Below, in pieces: positions 13,601-23,100 of a stretch of 64,000 nt of DNA. Below the pieces are notes generated by a model. That model made no database searches. It saw only the letters and a program-made list of their open reading frames with translations, and was not told the origin of the DNA. This stretch comes from Chiridota heheva (taxonomy: Eukaryota; Echinodermata; Holothuroidea; Apodida; Chiridotidae), in NCBI GenBank assembly GCA_020152595.1, contig JAIGNY010002020.1, forward strand, positions 2,081,001 through 2,145,000, read 5' to 3'. The translations under genes and the position numbers were made by a program. Each line of letters starts with the position of its first letter. Position 1 is the first letter of the stretch.

Positions 13601-15807
13601 TTTCTACATACTTAATTTGAGGTAGAATGAAATTTGGAACATATATTATAATTACTTGCAAAGAATCTCTATAACTTTAATTTCAGGTTATTTGTAATAT
13701 TGCCCATTGTGTGAATATTTGGTGTGAAATGGCATTGGGGCTTGAAAATGAATTCAACCATTCGTCTTTTTTTTGTAATTCATTTACCTTTGAACTTATA
13801 AACTGGATTCCAGCAGGATTCGTTCGCATTCGGTGAAAGGGCAAGGTGTATACTACGAAAAAATAAAGGGTAGAAAAGATTATCACGTGCTCACATCTGA
13901 AAATATACACTGTTTATAGAGTATTAGAGGTTTTTACAGTTTAAAGCAAACGGCAATTAGATTTGGTAAATATGGAAGCTTAACGTTCATCTTACTTGTT
14001 ATCAAGCTTGGAGATTTACTTTTTACAAGTTTCTACCACAACTAATGATAGACTCCATGTGTAGTATATTTCATGACTCTTAAGTTGTTGTGCTACAAGG
14101 ACACTGCTAGACTTCCAATGGTAAACTCCTCTTTCTTAATCAAATATTTGCAGTTACATATAAAGAATTATAAAAAATACTCCTACACTTGCATATTTAC
14201 AGTTTGCTAAAAAGGAGCAAAACATTTTCTCCCTTTATCTGCTTTTTGTTAATAATAAATCTATTATTGTATGACTGACCATGCCACAGTGCATGTCTTT
14301 TCCATCAATATTACCTTTGTAAATTTCTTGTCCACTACTCTGCAAACCAAAGAAGTTCAAGTTCTACCATATCAAAGGAATTCTATTGTAAACTATGGTG
14401 AAATGGAAGGATTATAAGAAACACTAATCTTGGTACCTGAACACAGCAACAGTACCATAGTTATTGCCAACTGCTAAATGCTTTCCATCCTGTGTAAAGC
14501 ACTGGGCAAACACTGTCATATAAGTCTTCTCTCTCAGTTTAATAATCTGCTCCTGAAATAAAGAAATAGGATCTTAAAAATATATAATAATTCCGATTAC
14601 AAAAGATCAGTTTTAGCATAAAAAATACAGTCAAATGCATACTAGGTATACCAGTTTCAGCTAGTAGGCCTAAAACAAGTTTACCAGAATGGCTTGAAAC
14701 ATTAAACGGAAAAAATCCTAGTATGGTATGATGGTAAATTCAAAAAATATTTTCAGTTATTTTAATAATGGAAAAAAGTTATACTACAAGCAACTCATTT
14801 TGCCAACATTGTAGTGCTTTACTAGTTGTAGTACACAACCCTTTGCACAGTCAACTTAACATTAGGACTGCCATACAGAGGGTTATTATACTTAAGGTCC
14901 AATGCAATTCCTATTTAAGACATATTGTGAAAAATTCATGATTGAAAAATAGCTTACTTTTTTGGTATACTTATACTTTTGAGTCAAACTAATACCATTC
15001 CTAGCTTTTCTTGATAAACGCTTTAGCTATTTGGCACCAATACCGGTTAGAAGTTTCTCAGATTCATGGTGTTTAATGCCCATTTAGCCTAGTCACTGCG
15101 TGTTTGTTTTTACTAATGAAACAGGCGCAAATAAATTTTAGGATGTTCCACAAAACTGCTGGTTAAGAATTTGTTTGTTCAGATAATTTAATTAATCAGA
15201 TTCAGCACTTACTAGGTGTGTAACAAGAACTGTCTGAAGGACAGTATGCTTGACTATTCAATAATCCAGTAAATGCATCATTAAAATGAAATGAAATATC
15301 TGTGAAAACAGTTTTTGAATACAGGGACAGTATTCAAACATCAAGAATAAGTATTGTAAGCCAAAAGCGGCTGCCTGCTCCAGTTTTCAAGGCCACATCT
15401 GCAACTTCTGACGGTGGATACGGGGATTTTAATCTTGTGAGTTATACAACATTTTTGGTTTAATAAAGATCTCAAAACTGAGATTTTGCCTGTTTTAACA
15501 CAGTGTAATGTTCCTCTTGAAAAATTCGAATTAAAATGGCACAGTATGGCATAGGCCAAATACATGTTCCTTCACGGAGGGATCACTCGCAAAACTGAAC
15601 ATGTAACTCAATGTAAAATCCCATCAGACATGGTGAATATTTAGAATCAATATCTCAAAATTTACAACAACAAATACATTTAGCCTTTAGTATTTGTTTC
15701 TTTGCTATTCAAAAAATGTTTATCGCTTTCCTTCCGAAAAATCTCTCCTTCAGATACATAGAAACTGAGCGGAAAACAAGCGGGTAACTGCAAGAGTTGT
15801 CAGCCAT
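1499..15807 (-). CDS. THOC6: THOC6 homologue, 5' part (gene-level entry, at least 7 exons)
   Basis: THOC6 is a WD40 beta-propeller subunit of the nuclear THO/TREX complex, which couples transcription and processing to mRNA export. Seven exons on the minus strand, in order 14552-14437, 13852-13788, 12694-12644, 12045-11994, 8051-7971, 4214-4143 and 1600-1499, have GT-AG borders and matching phases. Together they follow the N-terminal ~60% of vertebrate THOC6 without gaps. Signatures include VGNNYGTVAVF (human AGNNYGQIAIF), a GGD...W-D-E-G block and GHTNYIQALAY followed by SEDGSVRIW. A possible first exon lies at 15807-15766. The C-terminal propeller blades are not in the window. Two exons (12694-12644 and 1600-1499) each lack one base and would break the frame. 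That means either assembly errors in short runs or a decaying gene. The family call is firm; whether the gene is intact is not. Confidence 0.88.
2150..2270. repeat. T-rich periodic repeat (short copy)
   Basis: Recurring 'aattttcttcaatttc' and 'ggaaattc' phrases at ~20-bp intervals. The same pattern is much longer in each 4.5-kb array unit (for example 19870-20330) and appears again at 42360-42500. It lies in a THOC6 intron. Confidence 0.55.
2374..2470 (+). repeat. Polypurine GGGGA/GGA tract
   Basis: About 95 bp almost purely of G and A on the plus strand, built from GGGGGA, GGAGGGGG and GGGGA blocks. Such tracts can form triplex or G-quadruplex structures. The overlapping open frames (G/E/R-rich) follow from the repeat. 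It is intronic to THOC6. Confidence 0.75.
2640..2830. repeat. Segment shared with the 18.8-kb repeat
   Basis: The stretch around 2737-2760 (ACGCTATAGCCACTACATGG and flanks) recurs in inverted orientation near 18880-18910. The shared core is short (~50 bp), so this is probably a fragment of the same dispersed repeat. Confidence 0.45.
4143..4214 (-). CDS. THOC6: THOC6 exon, WD40 blade
   Basis: Acceptor 'ttcttttcag' and donor 'gtaagg'; 72 bp, 24 codons, phase 0 at both ends. It reads DDTLFSAGGDGVVYCWDMES and then GACK, matching the human [22 protein letters not shown], with the canonical WD40 GD...W-D signature. Confidence 0.88.
4215..7970. other. THOC6 intron without recognised genes
   Basis: AT-rich intron holding two G-rich runs (4967-4983 and 5465-5483). 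A motif, TTTAATGGCACC followed by ACAGT, occurs near 3999 and 6447, one copy in the neighbouring intron, hinting at a dispersed element. Open frames are short, and I see no splice-compatible conserved exon; none is needed, because the flanking exons join in phase and align with no gap. Confidence 0.55.
7971..8051 (-). CDS. THOC6: THOC6 exon, inter-blade segment
   Basis: Acceptor 'tttattcacag' and donor 'gtatat'; 81 bp, exactly 27 codons, phase 0 at both ends. It reads APKVVWTLRVPHLDNL and ends NETNAITLK, aligning with the human KELWRRQPP...EVPEINALLL. The 30-bp minisatellite begins only ~90 bp upstream, inside the preceding intron. Confidence 0.82.
8141..8948. repeat. 30-bp minisatellite, ~27 copies
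   Basis: Unit TTGTTACTGCTACCCCATCA plus ACTGGCAGGA, tandem for ~808 bp. Variants include CTGACAG, CTGGCAGCAT, ACTAGTACC and CATCGACTGG. Because 30 is divisible by three, frames stay open on both strands (277 and 213 codons), giving repetitive TVTATPSTGRI-type peptides. It lies inside the THOC6 intron between exons 12045-11994 and 8051-7971, so the frames are by-products. Confidence 0.92.
9880..10193. repeat. 22-bp minisatellite, ~14 copies
   Basis: Unit ACCCACCCTGTCCCACATGCCA in two parts (ACCCACCCTG, TCCCACATGCCA), with single-base and small length variants. It is intronic to THOC6, on the same side of exon 8051-7971 as the 30-bp array. Because 22 is not divisible by three, all frames cycle through similar peptides, which explains the overlapping H/P-rich and C/W-rich open frames. 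Confidence 0.88.
10235..11510. repeat. Degenerate ~165-bp satellite with alternating unit types
   Basis: About eight units, each with GCTAATTAGTGTGCACA near 10245, 10390, 10528, 10685, 10860, 11025, 11204 and 11363. Each is followed by CAATCATGCTCATTTGAAC and runs of CTTTAACCAAAA. Units at 11025 and 11363 share GTTAATTAGGATGCAC and an inserted 'aatcaaatc'. Units at 10860 and 11204 share the other form. The last ~650 bp therefore has an A-B-A-B higher-order pattern of ~340 bp. Confidence 0.82.
11994..12045 (-). CDS. THOC6: THOC6 exon, GGWGDIKAYRW segment
   Basis: Acceptor 'gtttctttacag' and donor 'gtaatc'; one completing base plus 17 codons, phase 0 out. It reads GGWGDIKAYRWTDILQK, equivalent to the human SAGDGEVKAWLWAEMLKK. 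Confidence 0.85.
12644..12694 (-). CDS. THOC6: THOC6 exon with a one-base deletion
   Basis: Acceptor 'tttctcacag' and donor 'gtaaga'. The frame inherited from the previous exon reads VFDGAIYTLASTTDF and then hits TGA. The human equivalent is AHDGPVYSMVSTDRHLL. Adding one T to the run of four (minus strand CTTTTG) restores DFLIC and gives phase 2, exactly what the following exon needs. So one base is missing, either in the genome or in the assembly. Confidence 0.78.
12994..13262 (+). mobile_element. tRNA-derived SINE with a conserved V-SINE-like body
   Basis: The 5' part is tRNA-like: box A around AGCCCAGTGGTTATGG and box B around GGATCGAATC. The body follows, with GAGCAAGACATTTTATCC, AACCTGCAATGGACTGG and TGTCCCATCCAGGC. 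This body is shared by many aquatic-animal SINEs. The same family sits on the minus strand in every 4.5-kb array unit. The flanks (12949-12990 and 13294-13336) are ~43-bp imperfect direct repeats of each other. It lies in a THOC6 intron. Confidence 0.78.
13788..13852 (-). CDS. THOC6: THOC6 exon, linker after the first blade
   Basis: Acceptor 'ttttttcgtag' and donor 'gtaaatg'; 65 bp, phase 2 in, phase 1 out. Joined to the previous exon it reads AVFSIHLALSPNANES and then PVYKFK, equivalent to the human IAIFSLSSALSSEAK...PVVTFQ. A longer open frame across this interval (MYIFRCEHV...) is in a different frame and is a shadow. Confidence 0.85.
14437..14552 (-). CDS. THOC6: THOC6 exon, first WD40 blade
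   Basis: Acceptor 'ttatttcag' and donor 'gtacc'; phase 0 in, phase 2 out. It reads EQIIKLREKTYMTVF and then CFTQDGKHLAVGNNYG, matching the human QALQRLHMTIF...GKFLAAGNNYG segment at about residues 18-50. This is the most diagnostic exon for the family assignment. Confidence 0.9.
15766..15807 (-). CDS. THOC6: Possible first coding exon of THOC6
   Basis: An ATG at 15807 in a good context (AAAG-ATG-G) opens a 14-codon stretch, MADNSCSYPLVFRS. Ending it before 'gtttct' gives phase 0, which matches the next exon (14552). The resulting N-terminus would be almost exactly as long as that of the human protein. The donor is weak (GTTTCT rather than GTAAGT) and the sequence is not conserved, so another upstream exon could be the true start. 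Confidence 0.35.
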
Positions 15808-17060
15808 CTTTCCTGAACAAAATTAGTGCAAATATATGAATATTCATGAGATTACACAAAATTCAAATTCCTTTTATTCATTTGCTTAATGTAAAAATAT
15901 AATCACGCAATCTGAACTGCAGATAAAACGACCAAAATTATTCTATGAACCCGGAAGTTCTTCCTTTGAATAATAAGTAGTATTCATTGTTAACCTGGAT
16001 TTGTTAAGAGTACATCGGAATGCAAAACTTGCTTCATCAAAATTCGCCATAAGTTTGTAAGAAAATAAGAATCTTATTAGGTCCAAACACATTTTTTCCC
16101 TCTTTTGAAAATGTTGAACCAAATACACTAGACCTGTTAAGCTTCCGCCCTAGAAAACAGTGTTTTCTGGTTCTCCAAATCTTAGCCTGCCAGAAAACAA
16201 TTAGTAAGAATTTACCCTACCTTTTCTTTACTTATTTTAATTGGTAACTAAAGAACTTATATGACTGGATGATTAGCTGGATTCTGTCTGTAGCATTGAA
16301 GAAAAAGTAAAACAAAGCTAAATAATGATTGTTGGATTTTATAGTTCTGCTTTGGTCCGTTCTTGGGCAAAGCCTCTTTTTGTCTACCTTTTACGGTCTA
16401 TCGAAAGTGACAGGGAGAAGGGGGAGGAATAAACAGTAACCTTATAAAAGATATAAATATAGAACAAGTGAAGTTTCTTGCACCCCCTAATCCTGTCTAT
16501 GATACGAAAAAGTATGATATTGCTCATATTGTCATATACATGTATATCAAATGAAGTTTTTCAATGTTCTGGTTAAACCCTAAATATCCCATGAATCATG
16601 ACAAATAAGGACAAGAGATGGGGAGAGAACTACATGTGTAGCAGCATAAATATTATAACTTGATAAACGTAACCTCCAAAATCTAGATTAAGAAATACAA
16701 AGTAAACAAGAAAAATTTTACTATTTTATATATTCAGGATTTTTAGATGATAATAAGATATATTGTTTTATAGGTACAACATGTTTACAAGCTTCAGACA
16801 TGTTTTTGCTGCTTTACCATTTATGCTAAAAATTATGTTATTTATTCGCATGTGCATGCAGTATTCGATTTAGTTCGATTTAATTCAATACACAAAATGA
16901 CTTCACCGTCGGTCCTATGTTCGATAGCTTTTGAACTAATTAGGTATATCCACCTACACGCTGTTTAAAAGGTTTAGTATTCAGTAGCAAAGGTTCTTGC
17001 ACAAATTTATAACGCAACTTTTCTGTTTTCAGTTTTCTTTATTAAAGTCATGCCCAGAAC
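15808..17060. other. AT-rich region upstream of THOC6
   Basis: It should include the THOC6 promoter if the 15807 start is right, but I see no convincing TATA box or CpG island. Open frames are below 62 codons. No repeat or RNA gene was recognised. Confidence 0.4.
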
Positions 17061-17064
17061 ATAC

Positions 17065-17480
17065 GTGAATGGCTCAATATAGAACTATTGAATATATCAA
17101 TTTATCTAGTAAAGTAATCTATGACGATAAAAGGCATTGTCAAAATTGTCAATTTAACACAGCTCCGACTCGGATTTTGATGAAATTTGGTGTGCTTGAT
17201 TGCTATTGTATGTTGGAAAATAGAAGTCTCCAATTTCAGCGAAATCGGACCGTCTGTTCAAAAGTTACAGCCCTCTATAAAACTGGCAAAAATTTGTTAC
17301 ATGGGCGTGGTCAAAGATTTTTAAAGAACCATAACTCAAAAAGTAAAAATCCAATTTTGATGAAATGGTTGTCATTTAAAAAAAAATTCAACAAGCAATC
17401 ACAATTTGTAATCAGTTTTGCCATAGTAGGTACTTAAAAATCAGTGACCTTTAATATTTCTTTGACCTTGAAAATGACCT
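17065..17480 (+). repeat. Dispersed repeat with 'gaccttgaaaatgacctt' end
   Basis: A 122-codon open frame (17069-17437) runs through phrases typical of a dispersed non-coding repeat: ATTTTGATGAAATTTGG, AACCATAACTCAAAAAG and a terminal 'tgacctttaat...tttgaccttg'. Similar 'gaccttgacctt' phrases occur at 43.7-44.4 kb. The peptide has no recognisable domain, so I treat the frame as fortuitous. Confidence 0.5.
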
Positions 17481-18109
17481 TGTGGAAAATTTTTTTCCTA
17501 TAGATTTTTGTTTTTTAAATTCTGTCATATGTCACCTTGAAATTCATATATATATATATATTTCCAGAGGTTTTTTTTTTCCTTATTTGTCTCCAATAGG
17601 CATTTGAAGCAGTCAGCATAGGATAATTTTACACATTTTATATAAAGTTACATGACACAGTACATATATCTGTTGACAAAATTACATGTAATGAAAAGCA
17701 AAATATTTTGATGTCCATAATTTTGCACTCTAGCAGTTGTACAAAGCCAGTAAACATCCATATATCTAAATTTAGTAGATATATATCTACATGTAGTACA
17801 TATGAAACAAATGTTCAGACTCAAAATCATTTTTTGGAAGAAAGCAGTTATGTTGTCCTCATCATGTTGTATTTCCTGGGGGATAAAGAAGTTAGGAAAG
17901 AGGCTTCAACAACACACAGTATGTCCACCTAGGTGGAATTTAGTATTTGTCTTCACCTTCTGGCCAATAAAATTGTCTTCTTGGCCCACATGAATATGTA
18001 AAATTTACAAGGTAATCCTCGTATTCCTTGAATACTTCAATCATCCAAAATCACCATACCCTTGCTTTAATTTGTCAGTTTGTGCACTTGTTTTGTACAC
18101 TTGAAGGGA
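17481..18109. other. AT-rich stretch with a TA microsatellite
   Basis: It contains a (TA)n run at about 17547-17562 and nested ATATATCTA palindromes near 17760-17800. No gene is supported. Confidence 0.45.
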
Positions 18110-18680
18110 TCAGTCAGATTTGTGAACAAAAGGATGAAATTGACGTATGACTTTGACTGTTGTTGCTTGAAGATAACGTCCTTTAAGTTGTGTTTCAGCT
18201 TCCTTGATCTCTTCAACATCAACAAACATAAATTTGATGCCTGAAACCTCCTCAGAGCAAAAATTTAACATGCTTGCTGTGTCCAAAATTTCATCATTGT
18301 GTAGGTTTTTGAGACTTTCCTTGGTAACAAGTCTTTTAACTGTGCCCCCAATGCCATCACATGCACTTTTTTCATGACAGGTAGCAAAAAAGTTCCAGAT
18401 CTGCATCCAAATGAAAATCTTCCGGATGAAAGCATAGGTTGATAAAATTGTACTTGTTTATATACTGGCCACCACATCCATCCGCGAAACAATGAATTTG
18501 TGGCCACTCTTCCTTCAGAAAGTCAATCACATGCTTCTGACATGCCCACACTACTGTGGTTGAATGTTCCATCACATTACTTATAATGCAGATGTTCTTG
18601 TGCACCAGCTTTCCTTTATTATCACATCTATACACAGAAAAAGGTGTAATGTTGCCTGCTTGTTCTACCAGTGAAAGCAT
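18110..18680 (-). pseudogene. Broken transposase-like gene fragment
   Basis: Two overlapping minus-strand frames form one protein interrupted by a frameshift near 18390. The first (18680-18372) carries CFADGCGGQYINKYNFINLC and then FHPEDFHLDAD. The second (to 18110) continues WNFFATCHEKSACDGIGGTV and then KRLVTKESL. This D-G-x-x-x-Q-Y and FAT-H-K-x-CDG-GG-KR pattern is common in uncharacterised, probably transposon-derived proteins of invertebrates; I cannot fix the superfamily. The D in FADG is a plausible catalytic acidic residue. It lacks the N-terminus and is not functional as it stands. Confidence 0.68.
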
Positions 18681-18774
18681 TTAATTTCATCCTGGATTAC
18701 AAATTAACAATTTTTAACAAACTTCCCCTGTAAAATAATATCTTCAAGGGGGTCCAAGGATGACTTCAAAGAGT

Positions 18775-19090
18775 CAATTCATCTACGCTTCTATAATAAG
18801 CCAATGCAGCAGTTTCAATATTATAAAGTATATACTGTAGCATTTTCTGACTGTGTATAGCATAAGCAGCCATGTAGTGGCTATAGCGTATACAGTCAGA
18901 TGTTATTTGACTAGGCAATTTGGCAGTGGTACTAATATCTAACGTTAGTGGGTTGTCTAAATTCATCTATGCTTCTATGAAAAGTAAATGTAGCAAATTA
19001 AATTTTAACAAGTATATAGCGATGTCTGACCTTGTGTAGCAGTATGTATTGCTATAGCCTAGAAGTATGTTTAGTTTTCGTGGAACTACT
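18775..19090. repeat. Two tandem copies of a ~185-bp unit
   Basis: Copy 1 starts with TCATCTACGCTTCTAT near 18779, copy 2 with TCATCTATGCTTCTAT near 18963. Both continue through CTGACTGTGTATAGC / CTGACCTTGTGTAGC and a GCTATAGC motif. Part of the same sequence occurs inverted at ~2740. Confidence 0.55.
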
Positions 19091-19869
19091 TATGTATTAA
19101 ATACTTGTGTAGTCCTATGCATCTTTGAGCGCTAAATTCAATACAGTCTTTATAAACGAATTATATACTTTACTATAAAAATGTTTCAATTTATACCTGA
19201 TATGAAATAGACATATTTGGACCACGACGATTACCTCAGCAATGCTCCCAGTTAAGTTGAATATTTAATGATTTACCGCTGAACCTCAACTCGCTTTAAA
19301 TTAAATGGTAGCACAAAAGTAATTATAATACTAGAAATTCTTAGACGTAACCTCAACTTAAAAACTATCTATGTACATTATCCATATGACAGAAAAATGT
19401 TATGTAAGCTTAGATGTGGTAATGATAAACTTCCAAGTATTCTGAATATATTTCGGGAAATTCTTAGTGAAAGAAATTGTACCCTATGCAAATCAGATGC
19501 CCTGGGTGAAGAGTTTTTTAATTTTTTTATTTCTACTGCCTTTAGACTAAGTTGACACTTATTAGCCCTACACCATTCGTCCAAACACCTTAAAAATGTC
19601 CAACGTTTTCATTGTACAAATGTATCAAAGCTCTAAATATTGGCTAGTTTTGTGACTCATGTAAATAACCCTTCTTTGTTCTTTTTCATCATATTCGTAG
19701 GAACCAGGAGAGGGGGAGGGGGAGAGGAAGGCAGGAGGCAAGACCCCTCAAAACTGTATTGGGGAACAAGTACCCTTCCCCTCCCCCTCCTCCTTCTCCT
19801 CCCCTCTTCCTACTTCCAATAATAAAGGTCTAACAAATTGATTGAGAAGAGTCAGATTCCATTATGACA

Positions 19870-20340
19870 TCTTTTCTATCAGTTCTTTTCAATTTTCGAA
19901 AAAAACTTCCTCTATTTTCATGCAATTTGCTTCAATTTTTGTAAAGTTTCTTTCATTTTCCGAAAAGCTTTCTTCATTTTAGGATTTTTTTTTTATAGTT
20001 TTTACCTGAAATTTCTTTCATTTTTTGGATATCTTTTACATTTTCGCAAAGTTTGCATCAATTCTTATAAAATTTCCTTCAATTTTCGTGAACTTGTCTT
20101 CATTTGTGAAAAAGTTTCATCAATTTTCGTATAATTTTTTTCATTTTCTGGAAATTTTCTTCATTTTAGGGATATTTACTTTAATTTCGGTGAAATTTTC
20201 TTCAATTTTTTTGAAATTCATTTATTTTTTGTAAAAATCCCTTCATTTTTGGAAAATTGTCTTGACTTTTGGGAATTTTTGTCAATTTTCGAGAAAAATT
20301 TACAAAAATTTTGAAAAAAATTTACCAAAATTTTTGACGA
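19870..20340. repeat. T-rich periodic block of the array unit
   Basis: A long run of phrases such as TTTTCTTCATTTT, CAATTTTCGTGAA and GAAATTTCTTTCA at roughly 20-30-bp spacing. Equivalent blocks are at about 24390-24900, 28880-29390, 33360-33870 and 37960-38470. The F/S-rich open frames here reflect base composition. Short relatives lie at 2150-2270 and 42360-42500. Confidence 0.7.
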
Positions 20341-21153
20341 CCAACCACCCCTCGCCTTTTCCGTTTTGCAAATAGTTTTACCGTATTAAGTACATTTTTG
20401 AAGGCTTGTAAAATTCAAATCTGCTCACCCCCCTTCCCACCCGCCAATGTCAGATGTCTTCCTACTAGGCTGCATATGTATTTAGTGATGGTACCATAAT
20501 GTTCTCTCATATCCCGGAAGGGGTCGATAGAGACAGAAATAAACTTATAAACTTGTATATTATTATAAATTATCAGTTTGGAATGTCTCGCATAGAAAGA
20601 TATTTTACTTTGCTTTTGTGGCGGTTTGACATAATTACAATTAGTTTCATACATGAGTAGGTGGTAAACTATTTAAACTGAATAAGTGTAACAAGGCAAG
20701 ATTGCACGGCTATATAGCTTCAACCAATTGATCTGAGAAAGGTGGCATTAATAAAATGCCAGGGCATGGCAAGGGTCATGCAGCATGAATTTAGGAAACT
20801 TCGAGCATAATGAGGAAACAATAAATTTGCATCTTTCTATATTAGGGAACCGTAAAGAGCATCAAAAGAAGGTAAGCAATTAGCAAAGTAAAATTTTAAA
20901 GGAGCTGGGTGGAGAAAAATAGGGGCTGGGTGGAGAAAATAGGGGCAGGGCAGAAAAAGATAAGGGCACGGTGGCGCACCCCTCTGAAAGCCCTAAAGAC
21001 CTGGATAATTGGTGAAGGGAATATGATAAGGTTGTTTTGCGGAAATGGGTGGGTCTCAGACATCCCCGACCCATTCCAGTGACATGCGCGCTATCAAAAG
21101 ATATTTGAATTTAAAAGTGCATATAATAACTGTATATGCAATCGGCTGGTTTT

Positions 21154-21400
21154 CCACCCAAGGCAGTAGGTCTCATAAGGTCGGTGCTTATTCCCGACTT
21201 CCTTGGCGTAAGCAGATAAGATCGCATAACTCCCCCAACGCAGGTTGATGCTGGGGAGTAAAGCTGCTGATGATGTTACTCATTGTTTACACCTGAGTGG
21301 ATAGGAACAAGTAGAGTCTTGCTGAAAGGTATCATGCAGCGCTCGCGGCGGGAATCGATTCCGGCACTTTCGCATACGAGCAAGACTCCTTAATAAATAA
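21154..21400 (-). mobile_element. tRNA-derived SINE in unit 1
   Basis: On the minus strand it reads TTGCTCGTATGCG, then GGAATCGATTCCCGCCGCGA (box-B-like), GCAAGACTCTACTTG, CCACTCAGGTGTAAA, CAACCTGCGTTGGGG, CTGCTTACGCCAAGG and CTTATGAGACC. It matches the 12994 SINE in block order. The head is truncated or degenerate at box A. Confidence 0.7.
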
Positions 21401-21623
21401 GCCATTGAATCTCATTTCAACATAAAACGGAGCTTTAAACTTAAATATATCCTTAACGGAATAACATATTGAAATATAGTTCCTTTACCTTTTTATTTCT
21501 CTTTCAAATAACGTTTCATTTTTAGAATTTGTTCTTTCACATCTTAATTAATCTGCCAAGTGCCCATCCAAATGTTCACCTCTCTGTAGGTCAAAGGTAT
21601 TTGACATTTTGTGCTTGTACTTT

Positions 21624-21697
21624 GATATACTCACTCAGTCGGTAGAGCATCACACTCTTAATCTGACAGTTGCTGTATCGAGACCCTCGTGATCCAG
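21624..21697 (+). pseudogene. tRNA-Lys(CUU)-like relic A, unit 1
   Basis: Box-A-like TCAGTCGGTAGAGCAT, an anticodon arm with loop C-U-CUU-A-A and box-B-like TATCGAGACCC are visible. The acceptor arm (GATATAC against GTGATCC) does not pair. The anticodon stem is damaged here (TCACA against TCTGA). Confidence 0.65.
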
Positions 21698-22039
21698 CAA
21701 AAACTAGCGTTCCACACTTTTACTACGGTAAAGTGTGGTTATCTGTAATAAATATACTGAATGACTTTTAATTGAACATGGATCTTTGATTGTAAATTTC
21801 CGAATTCATTTTTTATTTGGATTGTGAATTACTATAGTAATCTGTGGTTTGGTTAGTAAATTGAGGTAAAAGTGTAGTCAATTTGCATTGGTCAACAGTC
21901 GCATACTTTTTGTATTAAATTGCGGTTTAGTGTAGTAAATCGTTGTAAATTTTCCATGTTATTTCATGGTTTTCTGTTGAAAACCGTTGCCCTACTTGCA
22001 CTAGCGCAGCATTTTTCAAAAGTATATTTTTGTATGGTG

Positions 22040-22250
22040 ATTATTTGTATCTTAACGTGATGTTGTGATTGCCTATGGGTTTGAGATTAACTAAGGAGCC
22101 AGAACCAATGTAGGCAAGTGTTTATAGGGAGTATAGGTAAAGGCCTAATTCTGTATCTTAACGTGATTTTGTGATTGCCTATGGGTTTGAGATTAATTGA
22201 AGAGCCAGAACCAATGTAGGCAGGTGTTCATAGGGAGTATAGGTAAAGGC
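22040..22250. repeat. 107-bp subrepeat, dimer in unit 1
   Basis: GTATCTTAACGTGATTTTGT to GTAAAGGCCTAATT occurs twice in tandem here and in units 4 (~35588-35795) and 5 (~40095-40305), but once in units 2 (~26610) and 3 (~31098). It lies between the two tRNA-like sequences. Confidence 0.75.
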
Positions 22251-23027
22251 CTGATTTTGAAAACTATTGCTCTGAAAATCATTGGGGGCACACCCGATTA
22301 CCGCCACGGCCTCGATGTCGGTGGCCCTGGTATAATGACATGCTTTAATATAATCAAATAAGTAAATGTATGTTACATCTTTTATACTATGCAGAATTTG
22401 TGAGTGAGTGGATTTGTTTTTGTTTTCATGCTTCAAGAACGACCTAGAATAATTTTGGAGTAATTCGGCAGGGGGGTGCACAATATTTTTTCACCCGCAG
22501 CCTTAAAAGAGGACCAAAACCTCCGGTGACTTCCTATTAAGAGTACCCTCTACCAAAAGGTACTTTCCGGAAAACATCACGAAATATCCCAATTCGTTCG
22601 CGTTCTTGTGCGAAAAGGACCCTGCATGAACTTGACTCTTTTATCATAGGTTTCTATGCTGCCATGGGGAAAATAATAAGTTCCGTACTACCGTAACAAT
22701 GGAACATGTCTACCGTGAAAAAGTGACGTCGGCCAAGGTCCACTGAGTTTACCGACAATAGATCTTAATTATCGACAAAAGAATCCTTGCCTCTCAGATG
22801 CACAAAGCGTACCAAATAGAAACATGTGTTTCATACAAATTGTTTATAAATGAAAGTGGTTATGATCCCATCGTAAAATTTAGGAAAGAAATATCAAAAA
22901 TCTATTCAACAAAAAATGTTGACATTTTATCTCATCTGCCCAGTGCCGATCCATTTTGAGCAAATCTTCGCCTCTCTGAAAGCCAAAAGTTTTGGACATG
23001 TTTGGACTTTTTGTACTTAAATGTTAA

Positions 23028-23100
23028 GTTCGGTTAGCTCAGCTGGTAGAGCATCAGACGTTTAATCTGAGGGTCGACGGTTCGAGTCCTTCACCAGGTG
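23028..23100 (+). pseudogene. tRNA-Lys-like relic B, unit 1
   Basis: 73 nt with box A TTAGCTCAGCTGGTAGAGC, perfect D and anticodon stems and box B GGTTCGAGTCC. Loop C-G-UUU-A-A lacks the invariant U33. The acceptor stem has three wobbles and a mismatch, and the T stem one mismatch. Confidence 0.72.

Noticed and set aside
17069..17437. 122-codon frame as a gene
   Set aside because: Its nucleotide text matches the style of dispersed 'gaccttgaaaatgacc' repeats and the peptide has no recognisable feature.
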